A stretch of 64,000 bases of DNA, taken from positions 10,539,513 to 10,603,512 of the forward strand of contig NC_092577.1 in NCBI RefSeq assembly GCF_037975245.1. The letters are read 5' to 3'. Source of the stretch: Apostichopus japonicus (lineage: Eukaryota > Echinodermata > Holothuroidea > Aspidochirotida > Stichopodidae). The translations under genes were made by a program, and so were the position numbers. Positions 12,498-24,510 of this stretch are shown in pieces; position 1 is the stretch's first letter; each line of letters begins with the position of its first letter. The notes beneath the pieces were generated by a model. It had not been told where the DNA came from, did no database searches, and was given only the letters and a program-made list of their open reading frames with translations.

Positions 12498-13617
12498 CTG
12501 TGGATAACAAGCAGAAAAGAGTAATAACTGTAACACATGGTAATGCTCTCCTTTTATCCATTTTCTGAAATGAGGATGATTTCTGCAGTTGAGCTAACTC
12601 TTTAACGCTTAAGCTTGAAAAATATGTTCAACTGCTTTTAAAGTAGCATTTTGCGTTTGGTCGCCGTATTATACTTTTTTGACATGTCCATCAAGTTTTT
12701 TACATATATCAATCACAAAAGAGCCAACTAAGATATTTATAAGATATTTGCAGATAATGAGAAAAGTGTCCACGACAAACTCGATATTTAAAATTAATCG
12801 CATACAGTTCCCCCAAACCTACTAGTCTGAATTCAACCAATCAGAGATATGCAGGTTTAGTGATGAGCCGTTGCTAAAAATAGATTCAAGACTTTGCGTT
12901 GGTACAACCAAAGAGTTGTAATGGAACTCCCTGGTACAACTGCCATATAGACTGTACACAAATCAAGCATGGTGTTGTATTATGGATTGGTCAATGACGT
13001 TCGTAGTGTATATTCATATTATCGGTGAGGTTTATTGAGATTCCAACGGATAATATCTTGGAGAAAAACACAGTTGAAAGTTGCAAAATGTTCAACTTTT
13101 ATGCCACCATTTGAAGTAAGATTTAAATAGATGGGCTAGTTATGTATGTCGTTATGGCATAGTGGAGTCAGTGAGGTTGAGAAAAATCATAGAAAAGCAC
13201 GCAAATTGTTTTATTGCACATGTAATTATGTATGCACAGTAACCGTAGAAGGTGTACCGTAACAGTGCAATAAATGTACTAGATAGTCTATACTATCCAC
13301 ACTTTTGCCATCTGTGGGCACTGTGCTTGATATTATGATATTATGCCGATATGGATTATAATATTGAACTGACAAGAGAAGTCACAAGCCTTTACCAATT
13401 TTAATGAGCAGTAAACTTCTTGCATATAAGTACAACATGATATGTACAAGCATTAAGCATCACTACACACTTAACCCTACTGTCCAGAGAATACACACTT
13501 TTTACATATATACTGCACATATATACAGTTTCAGTATGACCAACCCACAGCTGCTGACCTTGTTCTGTGAACTGCTTGTAGTTCAAGGGTCCCATTAACC
13601 ATTGGGCAATAAGGTGT

Positions 13618-14594
13618 ATACTATGGCGCGAGAAAGCGGAATATATTACGTACAAATATATATCTCTAAAAAAAATATACAATTGAGTGAAATGCGCCCT
13701 GCACCACTGACGTAACAGTTTACCTGCCTTACAGATTTCAATAGGCACTTGCGGTAGATCGCAGGAAATTTGAGCTGTGCAAATGACTTTCACACGTTCG
13801 TTTCCTTTGCAAGGTTTGGCAAACTGCTTACGTAACACACCGGATAACGTTCCAAACTAATAACCTTGAAATGTGAAGAAGTGAGCAGTTACTGTTAAGC
13901 CGGCTGGTTACGTACGGTACAGAAGGCTTCGCTGTCGAACGTACCGTAGTACAATCAGGGAGTTGTTATGGAATAATCCCTGGTACTATCATGTGCAATG
14001 TGATATCGCAAACCCACTAACAATGAACTGCATTAAGATTCTGAGCAAACATGTGCGTTTTATGAATGGCCAGTGTAAAGAACAGGCTGGTCACTGCTGA
14101 AGTTACGGAACATCTCAGTCAGCACTTACAGAGCTCCGTACTTTGTACAGCATATATATTTTTCGCACAGAATATATTTTTCGTACAGAATATATTTTTC
14201 GCACAGAATAGGTCTTGAATATTAGAGAATATATATATTTTCTTTACACACAATAAAAATATATTTTTGCACAGAATATAATTTCTCCTGTAGAATATAT
14301 ATTTTTTCTGTCTCAGAATTTATATATTTTGCTAGAGAAAAATATTTTTCTGTCAGAGAATATATGTTTTGGTACTTTGTACAGCATATATATATTTTTC
14401 GACCAGAATATATTTTTTCGCACAGAATAGAATTTTGTTGTTAGAGAATATATATTTTCCGTACACACAATAAAAATATATTTTTGCACAGAATATAATT
14501 TTTCCTGTAAAATATTTTTTTTTCTGTCTCAGAATTTATATATTTTGTTAGAGAAAAATATTTTTCTGCCAGAGAATATATATGTTTCTTAACA

Positions 14595-14649
<55 letters not shown>

Positions 14650-14844
14650 GAAAATATATATTTTTCTCTTAGAGAATATATATTTATATTATAAATGTTT
14701 TTGTGTCAGAGAATATATTTTTTTTTTCAGAATATATATAAATATGTCTAAAATGTATTTTTGAAGTAAACCATGTATATATTTTGCAAGTAAAGCATAT
14801 ATATTGTTGTACACAATATATTCCGCTTTCTCGCGCCATAGTAT
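13618..14844. mobile_element. Nested AT-rich element with ~37-bp TIRs
   Basis: The left end ATACTATGGCGCGAGAAAGC (13618 on) is repeated in inverse at the right end, 14844 back to about 14808. The match continues through GGAATATATT and GTACA with two mismatches. The interior is AT-rich and contains a duplicated ~230-bp unit: the words CTTTGTACAGCATATATAT begin near 14142 and again near 14373. A TA microsatellite also lies inside. No protein is evident. It is nested inside the 5.1 kb element, so it is younger. Confidence 0.8.
14598..14643. repeat. (TA)n microsatellite
   Basis: A run of about 23 TA dinucleotides inside the nested AT-rich element. Confidence 0.95.
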
Positions 14845-15573
14845 CCTCATGAGGGTTTCTCCTAGCTAGTAGTAACTGGAATGTGATTAATGATTTATCA
14901 TTTGATGACTTTTTCTCCTATACAATTCTAGCGTGATATTATACTATTCTAGACTGTCACTGTGTGAAGAATTTTGTACACTCTGCACAAGGGATGTGGT
15001 GGGAAGGTATGAAGGAAACACAGCACTGTAGTGTTTAACAGTTGATTTTAGCACTAGCAAGGGCCAAGGCTAGGTCTAACGTTAGGCCTTGCCTGCCATA
15101 GGCCTAACAAGTTTCAATGTGAATATGGCGATGGTCTTTATCTATCATGCTGCTAGACTACACAACCGAAGTTGAATGAATGTTTCAAATGTATCACGAT
15201 AAAGCCTAGGCCTACTGTAATTGAATTAATCCGCATGCACATACGCATGTGATTTTCTCTGCAGTGCGTTAAACCTCATTTCGCCAAAAGTCACAATAGA
15301 CACTTGCCTAACTTTAAGTCTAATATAATTAAAGTAGGAAATGCAACAATAAAAGAAAAGGAAAATTGAAGATGGGCAGATACACAAATTAAAGGAGTAA
15401 ATGAAAGCGTATAAAACGAGCATTTTGAAGTACAGACAATAAGAAAAGCGTAACGTTAAGCCTAACGTTATCATAGGCTTAGTAGATCAGCAACTAAGCA
15501 GACTGAACAGCGAAATGCTAGGCTACATGATCGACAACTAGCTGAAAGGTGTTAAAAAGTCAAAAATACGAAC

Positions 15574-15643
15574 CTTCTAGAATAGTGATTATCTCCTCCG
15601 TGAACTCTTTCTTCGCCAGAAAATTTCTTACGGTTCCTGCCAT
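15574..15643 (-). CDS. First coding exon of the element-borne gene, SAM-like N-terminus
   Basis: ATG at 15643 opens 23 codons, MAGTVRNFLAKKEFTEEII onward ending TILE, and stops at a canonical donor, AAG|GTTCGT, at 15574/15573. The split codon leaves phase 1. The peptide resembles the start of SAM-like domains ('xVxxFLxxxxFxEExIxxLEExxID') in proteins that also carry the C-terminal block encoded at 12177-12497. The exon is short, so the evidence is the combination of Met, amphipathic helix pattern and donor. Three CCAAT boxes lie 215-330 bp upstream on the same strand. Exon 2 was not found. Confidence 0.5.
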
Positions 15644-15857
15644 CTTTCTTTAAATGAGAAGGCTTCTTCGAAAGGTTTTAAGAAACTGAACTAAAATACA
15701 CCGCTGTTTTGGCACAATCAGTCAATCAGTACTGTGTACTATCATATACGTTTCATGCAGTGCGTTGTGCAGAGCAGTATACAGAAGACCGGTATAATGT
15801 ATTACGCTGTGTGTACGTACGCGGTGCAGCAGTGGGTATTTGGTTTTGCGAAATCTG

Positions 15858-15974
15858 ATTGGACAATAGGCAGCGTTGGTATTTGTTTTGGCGTAATCTG
15901 ATTGGATAAAAGTCAATCTTTACAAGACTGACTTTTATTTGCACCACGTGACTTGATTCTAGCGTTTTCATTGG
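15858..15974 (-). promoter_or_regulatory. Three CCAAT boxes upstream of the element-borne gene
   Basis: CCAAT on the minus strand occurs at 15858-15862, 15901-15905 and 15970-15974. The first two share the wider context TCCAATCAGATT, the classic NF-Y type. They sit between the right TIR and exon 1, so the promoter would travel with the element. Confidence 0.5.
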
Positions 15975-16125
15975 ATATATCTGTAAATCTAAAAAACGAT
16001 TAAGTCAAGGATAAGACGTATTCAATCTATTAGCTTAGATTTCAGTTCATTTTCAATCAAATAGATTGAAAACTACTGTCAATCTTAGCTACCACTGACT
16101 TTGTCAATCTTACGAGTTAAGAGAG

Positions 16126-17758
16126 CATGCACATCATAAATACTGACTTCATCACGCAAGCAAGCTGTTACAACTTTGAAGTTTGATAAAGAACAACAGT
16201 AACGTAATGCGAAGGACCTGGACCTCTGATTCTGGATCTGATCTTTTCGTACAACTTTACCTTCCTTGTTGATCACAGTGATATGTGTGTAACCTTCTGA
16301 TTCATCACCAGTGATGACAATGTGGCCTTTCCCGCTGCTTGCAATACCATTGATTCCCCTACGTTTACCTTTGATTCCCAAAACGTCAATAACGGACTCT
16401 TCATGTTCAGTTTCCGTGACGTCATCAAAAGTTACTTTAGTTATGTCGCTAATTGGAAAAACATATGAAGATGTAAAGTCTGGAAATTCTTTTTTCATTT
16501 CTTCTATCAGAGGTTCACATGCTGCTCTAATATCTGGAATACACTGAACGTATGTCCAATCGTTATTAGAAGCAAGAACAGACGAACTCGTTATTGTTAA
16601 GTTCTCATATCGATTAATAATCTGGTCAAAACTTTCCGAGATATCTTTAAGTTCATCTTCATTTCGTTTTGCAAGTAGTTCTTTCGTTGTTGTCAAGTTC
16701 TTTAAATTAAGATCAAGTCTTTCAACTTTTCTTGACAGTTGTTCCTCAATTATATTGCAATTTTTTTTAAACTCTTTACATTTATCATCATATTTTCTTT
16801 TAGTTGTTTTCCTGATGTTGTCATATTTCTCTCTTAGTTGGTTCAATTCTTTTTCATAATCAGAACTCGTTTGATTGTCTTCTTCTTTTCTTAGGTTTTC
16901 TATGTCCAATATCCCTCGTTCTCTCACATTAATACGTTCAGCAAATTTATCTCTAATTTTGTGTGCCTGCTCTTTGTGCTGTTTTATGAAACTTTCTGTC
17001 ACATTGACAACAATTTCCTTTAATTTTATAGTTGTGTCTTTAACTTTCTTTGGTAAGTCGTATAGTTTAACTTTGTGTATATTAAGTTCCGCTAGTTTCG
17101 GTTCGAGCAATTCTCTTTCACTCGTTGCTAGTTCTGTTACGTCGTGTAGGTCATGATCTTTGTGTTTACTGTATGTACAGATCACACAAACCGGTAGATT
17201 TCCGCAAGTACTGCAACATAATTTGGCATTCTCGTTCACATGTACATCGCACATAGGATCTTCCGTGAGTGCTGCTAACTTATCCAATGTTAGTTTCTTT
17301 GTTTCAATATCGTCCAATTTCAGAGAGTGTGGTTGATGATCTGTAAGCATTTTACTTTTGACGTGGACCTCGTAACATTCATCACATAGAAACTCCCTGC
17401 ACTTAAAGCAGTATGCTGAAACTACAGTATGCTTTGAACAGCTGATGCATTTCTTTAAATCTTTATTTCCAAAACATTTTTGCAATATTATGAATTCAAG
17501 CATACTCTTCATATGAAAATCAGTCTTGAAATCGTCTACCCCATTTTCCGGTACGACGTTATCCTGTTTACACATTGGACATTTAACTGACCCGTCTTGG
17601 CTGGCTCCAATGACTGCTTTCAAGCAATCTTTACAGTATCGATGAAGACATGGTAACTGTTTCGGCTCTTTAAGTTGATCCAAGCAAACAGGACACAGGA
17701 AGAAATCGTCTGGCAAGTCTTTTAGAGATGTAAGCGAAGCCATCGTTGTGGTAGACAT
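16126..17758 (-). pseudogene. TRIM locus 1, RING / B-box / coiled-coil part
   Basis: A TRIM-type E3 ligase gene disrupted by the 5.1 kb element. Reading from ATG at 17758 (MSTTTMASLTSLKDLPDDF) the frame gives a C3HC4 RING (CPVCLDQ...LPCLHRYCKDC...CPMC), two B-boxes (CISC...CFKC...CDEC; CDVH...CCSTC...CVIC...HKDH), a long coiled coil and the first propeller strands (SSGKGHIVITGDE). It ends RDEVSIYDVH, then runs into the element's inverted repeat and stops at 16085. The real C-terminus is at 10416-11038. A truncated RING/B-box/coiled-coil protein of about 557 residues could still be made, so calling it dead is an inference. Just upstream is a splice acceptor (TTGCAG, AG at 17764-17765), implying an intron in the 5' UTR. 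Confidence 0.9.
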
Positions 17759-17999
17759 GATTTCTGCAATATACAAGGATATAACGGATCAAACTAACCG
17801 TTATGCCATAAACTTCTTTAGTCAATCCTCAAACGTGTTTAACAAAATAAAGAGAGTTAGCAAGTTCTAAACTTGTATGATATTTGATCACGCTGGCGCG
17901 CGCACTACCTTGCATCGTCAGTCGCGGGAAATACTTCAGTCATATATTTTTATGTTTTTTTATGCATTCACACGTGAACGAACATGAAAAATCCTCAGA

Positions 18000-19330
18000 A
18001 TGAACACACCCCACACCCAACTCCCCCCACAAACACACCAATATCCTTTCAACCTCACCTATAGATCCCTTCATAAGAAACGTTTCAATGAACCCAAGGC
18101 AAACGACTCTCTTCTAAATTTCTTAATCGGCTTCTTGTCACTGCCATAAAAATGGAGGCCCACTACTTAAATAAGCAAAAGGGATAATTTGTATATGAGC
18201 GCAACTCCCCATCCCCTTAAAGTTGGCATCTCATCTCTCGAGCAATTTAAAGGTGCAATCGATTATTTCTTTGACAAGGGACCATATTTACTTCTGGACT
18301 AACAAACTTGATTATAATTCCATTTCCATACCTCCCAATATAGAATCCCCCCAGCACCACCTGTAAACTCATTGGCACATCACTATTTGATCAAGGTATG
18401 AGCTGCTTCAAATTTCTTAACTTCATGAAATACTGAACAATCATAATGACGAACGGATCTAATCTGACACACAATGTACTGCATCATCTCTTCACCTCTT
18501 GATTTTAAGAGCTCTCTCATCTACTTTCACCCCATGTCCCCCACCATTTAACCCCCCTCCCCACACATACAGAGGTGTGTTTTGCATTCAGACTGAAGAC
18601 CTCATTCTTTTGTTCTATTTTGCAAATCTACATACCCTAGCCTTAACAACACCCCGGAACAAAACACAAATCTTCTGAGGACCTGAGGATTCTTTTGAAA
18701 TGATGTCTGAGGACTTTTAGTTCAGAATAATAAACATGTGCAACCACACATATACCCACCCAGTCCACGAAACACGCATACCAACAGAACATCATACTGT
18801 AAAAGCTTTGAGATGGTCATATTTATTGATGAAATGGAAATAATGGAAATTTTCTATGAAAAATGTTTAGCATCTCATCGTTGGAGTAATTTAAGATCGG
18901 AAACAAATTATCAAGGGACCATATTTACTTCTGGACCAAAAACCTTGATTATATTTCCATTTAACAAACTTCCCAGACACATAATTCTTTACCGATGCCG
19001 AAGGTACACGTGGCATTGTTGAGTATTCATAACAAGCTGATGTGATGGTTAAGGTGTAAAGGACAGTGTAATGAATGATTCGACAATAGCAAAGCATCCA
19101 ATTTGATAATAATTACTTTTATAAGGTCTGTACTGTGAAGCAATGCCATTAATTTTATTATCATAGAAAGCAGAAGTGATGTAAATAAAATCAGATTATT
19201 TGTATCAATAACTTTACATACACGTGGAGAACACATGGCCCCAGTAATTTCGTTGTCTATCTAGTATTGTTCTAGGCTATATAATTGTGTCTCTTACTAC
19301 TTTCTCCAAACGTATGCTTTTAAAAATAAA
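18000..19330. repeat. Duplicated non-coding block S1, copy 1
   Basis: The block recurs at 31734-33050 and in shortened form at 43200-43990. It contains two related sub-blocks, each with GACCATATTTACTTCTGGA (near 18281 and 18917). On the minus strand one frame through these sub-blocks reads like YGNGIIIK...PEVNMVP, possibly an old exon remnant. No intact gene is present. Confidence 0.75.
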
Positions 19331-19399
19331 AACCTTTTGCATTCATAATTTTTAATAATAATTCAGTAATTTGGGTCGTTTTTCGCACGTTTCTCGCAC

Positions 19400-20040
19400 G
19401 CCAGATCTATGGGTTGATTTCCATACTAATCTCATGTTTTTTTAAGTATACTTGAATTTTCTTTAGGTATGATCAACGATGGTAAATTGTCACATGAGAT
19501 CAAAGATCGATTTTTTTAACATTGAATGTGAAACAATCTGAAATATGAATTGTAATGCCTCTACGGTATACTATATACAGATGCGCCAGTTAACGCGACT
19601 ATCAAACTCTGGTAGTATATCACCGAACAAGAGGGTTGTCCCACTCCTTGAAACAGGCTCCCTACACACCTTTCACACTCTATGTACAGATGGGCACATT
19701 CAAGACAGTCGTTTTCGGGTTTAATTGCCATTGTAAGAGACTATAGCTTGGTGACCAGTAGACTGAATGTTTACTTACCTTATATCGGTAAAGATCCCCA
19801 CAAAGTAGTTCACTCCTTTACTGGTTTTAGTCTTTAAAGCGTTTTAAACAGTTTTTCCGTGTTAATCGAAGTTCACTTAAAATATTTCTAGTGTGGCTCT
19901 GTATACTATATGTATATATATCAAGCATTTCAATAAACCATGCTATGGTGTTGTACAGCAAAGTAACGATACGTTATGTTTGAACGAAGATTGCGTGTAT
20001 TTCACGAGGGAACACCTTAACACGGTCAACGATTCCATTG
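19400..20040. repeat. Duplicated non-coding block S2, copy 1
   Basis: Matches 33100-33860, 44020-44780 and 56520-57100. The most conserved words are GATGCGCCAGTTAACGCGAC (near 19580), TCACCGAACAAGAGGG and CAAAGTAGTTCACTC. It travels with the TRIM units. From about 20041 to 20474 the sequence is unique in this window and shows no gene. Confidence 0.75.
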
Positions 20041-20474
20041 TGCGAAATCGTTGATAATCCTGATTACATTTGTTCCTGTTCAGTTTTTGATGTGAATGCC
20101 CCCAAAACAATTACAGTGTGCATTGTCATTAGTCACTACTTCACAAATGATGCGAGTCGAAAATGACAACACAGCCTACCCTTATAGGATTTGTATACAA
20201 CAATATGGTAACCTAACATTTAAACACCACAGTCTTTACACGGTAAAATAATGTGCCAGTTTTCGGAATTGGATTCGAATTTTGTGCACAATGAGTACGA
20301 AAGATAACATAACGAAGTTGTAAAAGTTCATAAGCCGTTAACAGTCAATCAAATCATTGGAAAACATTTTTCAGCTCACTTTAGCAAGAAACATTTTGCA
20401 AATTATTGTTAAACCCTGTGAAGATAGGTGCATTACACTAAAAATCAATCTTCTTTTTTGTTTGTTAGGCATAC

Positions 20475-21485
20475 TGTTGCGAGGGCCCATTGTAACCTAA
20501 CGCTAGTCACTGCTAGTGAGGAACCTAATGTTATAATATAGAAAGTATTTGAAGTGGCCTACCTGACAAATCAATATTTGAGAAATTAGGTCGGGTTACC
20601 GTGTCAGAATGTTATTTATGTAATGAGCAATACACGATTGTTCTGGTATATTCCTTATGATGGCACACTGGTCTCGGTTCCCGACGGTTTACGTGAATTC
20701 CCGTTGTACGCTGTGCACGCATCTTCGTGGATTCTCTGGAATGTTCGCGAGATATGCAAAGGACTTCCGGAAACGGGGAAACTGGGTCGAGTTGTTACTC
20801 AGGTGTATCGAGAAAATCTAGATGATTCTTGACATGGCGAATCGTATAAAAACCCGCCCCAGATCGGATAGTTGCTCAGGTTCGGAACGAATACAAGCGA
20901 CGACACATATTATACCATTCTACTATATATCGTCAGTGCTCAACTGCCAGTAGTTTCTGAGGGATTGACATATCGATACCAAGATTGATTCTACACTTCC
21001 ATTCAGAAGTTTGAAGAGGACTTTGCTGTGAAACTACAGTTTTCCAGTATTTATTTCGGAGAATGTGAAGAATTTCTGTCTCCGTTGAGGAAGTTCGTTA
21101 CGCCATGAGTTGGTGGCTATAAAGCTGATTTTGGACTGACTCTGGAATATTTAGTCGGCGAGAAGTTCGACTTGTGCTTCACTCGATTGTGGCCTGAAGT
21201 CCGTCTTCTATTTTGGAGCATCGCCGGAAAGAAGGTGACTGCTGTTTCTGGGATCACGAGAAACTTCGTCGAGGACCAGTGAATTTCGCGGTACAACGGA
21301 CCGAGAATCGTCGTCATCAAGGTCGTGGCCGCTGAGGGATATCGCCGTTGGAAGAGACCAGCGTGTTTTAAAGTGTATCAAATTCTCTAGACTTGTCAAT
21401 TTGTCTATGTTCCTCTCATAAACGAGCCCAGGCTTGTGTCTCGTTAAAAATTAATTATCGAGACCTCTTGCATTCCAACGTAACA
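20475..21485 (+). mobile_element. Solo LTR-like element, copy 1 (1011 bp)
   Basis: It begins TGTTGCGAGGGCCC and ends CCAACGTAACA (TG...CA). It is flanked on both sides by ATAC (20471-20474 and 21486-21489), a 4-bp target duplication. A TATAAAA box at 20845-20851 lies about a third of the way in, as in a U3/R boundary. No internal retrotransposon region is present, so this is a solo LTR. A second copy (30641-31729) sits at a non-equivalent place with its own duplication. A 4-bp duplication fits a Gypsy-type or related LTR element. Confidence 0.85.
20845..20851 (+). promoter_or_regulatory. TATA box of the LTR, copy 1
   Basis: TATAAAA followed by ACCCGCCC. It is conserved at the same relative place in the second LTR (30987-30993), so it is probably the LTR core promoter. 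Confidence 0.65.
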
Positions 21486-21489
21486 ATAC

Positions 21490-21849
21490 ACTTTCTACGA
21501 ATTTCTTCGACAAAGTAATATTATGCCTATATTTAATTGTCCCAACTTCCGGAGGCCTTTTGGTTCTTAACCCCCATCACGTAGCATTTGATATTTTCAT
21601 TACAAAGCGTTTCAGAATAATTCCTCTTCACGAAGGGTAGTTTTGAGCTCGAAATTAACTACGAGGGCCAACAAATATCTGAAACTGCTCGTCCCTAAAA
21701 TAACCCCATATCGTTCGTACCTTCCCCCACCTCACCAGAAATAGCATAGCCTCATACATCTCCGATATTGTTTTCACTCGGTTCAATTTTGTTTTTATCG
21801 TACCCCCTCTTCCCCACCCCTCCCTCCGTGTGGAAATTCTTCAAAGGAC
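21490..21849. other. Unassigned intergenic stretch
   Basis: No coding frame, repeat partner or transposon terminus was recognised here. Confidence 0.5.
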
Positions 21850-23740
21850 CCACGAGTTGTCTATCGAGAAACAGTATTCAGATGTAAATAATAATAATAT
21901 AGGAAATCCGGAGAATAACATTATATTGATTGAGGAGAAAAAGGAAGATATATCCAAATTATTCAATACGACCGTATTGATGTCAAGACGACATATTTAT
22001 TGTCTTGAATTTCTGAAAGTGTGATTCACGGTAGTGCAATAGCGAAATGTTTTCCAATACGGTATGTGTGTTTGAAGGATGCCAAAGTGTTCCTAAATCG
22101 AGAGCTGTAGTGACTCTGTTCATAGTGTAATGATTGTACGGCTTCAACTGTCAGCAAAGTTTGCACTGCCCGTGAAATTTGATACGACAAATATTAAAAT
22201 AAATTTGCTTTTTACTCCAAAACAAAACTTTTGTTGTTGTACCAGGTATATTTCAAAAACCCAGTTGTGAACCCTTTCTATCTGCCGGCGCTTTTCTTGA
22301 GGATGTCCGACTTCACTTGCTAGATTTATGAGTAGTGAGCCAGTTTCGCAAAATTCCATACAAAGTAAGGCCTACGTACAATGTTTACATGATTGTTTAA
22401 AAACTGATTTTGTTCAATCGACTAAAAATGACGCGATTCTACATTTAACTTTCTAAGTGTCGATGTTAACTTGCTCAGATTCTATCAAGTGTACGTTGCA
22501 AATTGTTTTACCGTTTACGAATTCCGAGCATTTTGCACTACTAGACAGTTACTACGAAGTTCAATGACCATGTATTTGAACTTGGGAAACCCCAAACACG
22601 CCTGCCAGACGGATCTTAGGACCACCTCACTTGTATGTTGTTTTGCCACGTGATATGTAAGCAGTTGATCAGATACACAAACAAATGCACTGGAAGATTT
22701 TATTTGTAAATTTGTTGTCGTATGTGGTCATTGTAGGATGTTGACCCGTGTAACGATAGGACTTGTGTAGTTTAAAGCATTAGCCTATTGCTGGTATTAC
22801 GCATATGACTCCGTCATCGTTCATGGTAGACTATACTTTCAATTTTGAACACAACTGAGGGTACGTTTAGTTTATTCAGCCATTTGGCCATTATAAAAAG
22901 ATATCGGATTAACTTGGTGCGCGAGATCTCGTATGAAACGAGTTTGCTATCGTCAATTACTGATAAGCTAGGTTACTACGGTAATACCGTCTAATATACA
23001 CTGATCAACTGATATCTTTCTATAAAATATTATTTAATAGGGAAGGTGCACGCTTCGTGTTTCGGCTCCTCAAAATGATAATCAAACAAGAAACAATCCT
23101 TGTTAATCGATCGATTCATACAGTGTTCAGTGGGATCTCACACATTTACATAACTTCACGGTATGATCGAACAGATATATTGCTTCACCAATAGCAATAT
23201 TGTTATATATAGATGTTCTGAGTCAAATGATTCGTGAAATCTAATTGGTATTTGACAGTCAACGTGATCTGGAAGCAGACACAAACAAAGATCCGCATAT
23301 ATTGGAGATACACAACCAAATACCTTTTTTTTCCATAGGAACACGTGAAGAGAATGTGGATATCTATGACATGTTGGCGTGAAGCGATAAGGAAGGAAAG
23401 TTTTCATTTACAGAGTGTTTCAGCCTCTATATCATATTTACGTCAGATAATACAATTACCAATTATGTAATTTTCACTCTATGTAGTAATTTGTAACTCT
23501 TTATTCCACCAGAACATGTGGTCCAGTTAGCCAACCTTTCTAAACCTAATTCTCAATAATTTCGAAAGTGATATTAACTGGACAAATATGGGTAAATGTT
23601 CAACTAAGTGACGTTCGTTTGCTGAAATGAAAAGGAAAATGAAATTATGCATAACTAAATATACTTTCTGTGCCATATTATTATATTCGCTTCATTCCTA
23701 GATGACATGTAGTCTACTGGTCTTTATGTCAGTAACTCTG
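21850..23740. repeat. Segmental duplication block, copy B (matches 4740-6640)
   Basis: Second copy of the block described at 4740-6640. Relative to copy A it lacks the trinucleotide microsatellite at its edge and has its own indels, for example an extra segment near 22190-22260. It is non-coding. Confidence 0.8.
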
Positions 23741-24510
23741 AGATTCTTTTAAATAGAAATAAGAAATAGAAACTAAAAAATGAAATAACTAATAATAGAA
23801 CATGAGTATATTTTGATTTTTTTTAATTGACTTTTGATATTATTTTAGGTTGTCTATCTTTCTTTTAATTATGCTGATGATGCAGATACCTGCTTATTAT
23901 ATGTCACCTGATTGTCAAGGAATTGGAATATGCAGTGCAGGATGAGGGCATTCACCCCCCCCCCCTCCCTCCTCCTTTATTTGACATAGAAGTTTCTACT
24001 TTGTCAGTTTATGATGGTTACATCTATCACTTACCTGTCATCCCGCCACTTTTCCCTACACACCCAAACAAGTTCCATGTTATGACACTTCCAGCAAGAG
24101 GCCCAATTCTACTGAGAAATTATTCACAGAGGAAAAGTTTACTCAAATTAACAACTACTAGTACCAGTAATAAAAGCAATTCAAAATGGGCTTAAAAAAC
24201 TACAAGCTATCCCTACGCCACCCCCTTTTCCATGTCAAGAAAAAGTAGGGTGAATTTGTGCAAAGGAACTAAAATTACTATCCCAGGATATCTTCCACAG
24301 TGTAGCGATCCCCTCCCTCCCCCCCCCCCGGTCGCGATTTTTTCCCAAGCAGGTTTGTAATTACGGAGTTTTCAGCCAATCAGATTGCTCGTGACGTCAG
24401 CATAATAATAATCATCGCTTGGAAGTTCGAAGACATATTCTGAGTTACACACTGACACTTGATTGAGTCTAGTTAAGGGGTTTCCCTTCAAACGCCCTAA
24501 TTTTATTTTT

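Larger units (their letters stand above)
11041..16125. mobile_element. 5.1 kb TIR element inserted in TRIM locus 1, carrying a gene
   Basis: The insertion boundaries follow from alignment with locus 2, where the gene is continuous. The left end reads CTCTCTTAATTCGCAAGATT (11041 on). The right end, reverse complemented, reads CTCTCTTAACTCGTAAGATT (to 16125). Both flanks carry the dinucleotide CA (11039-11040 and 16126-16127) where locus 2 has a single TA, consistent with a 2-bp target duplication. Subterminal regions 11060-11470 and about 15905-16110 are crowded with AGATTGA/TCAATCT words, typical of transposase-binding arrays. Inside are a probable spliced gene on the minus strand (15643 to 12177) and a nested TIR element (13618-14844). 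No recognisable transposase is present, so it is non-autonomous or its transposase is not recognised. The superfamily is unassigned. Confidence 0.88.

Noticed and set aside
13401-13838. 145-residue minus-strand frame considered as a middle exon of the element-borne gene
   Set aside because: It crosses the boundary of the nested TIR element at 13618 and has no SAM-like or other conserved pattern.
18891-19236. Minus-strand frames in block S1 as genes
   Set aside because: Duplicates at 32618 and 43490 break or shift the frames. At most they are fossil coding sequence, listed as a low-interest finding.
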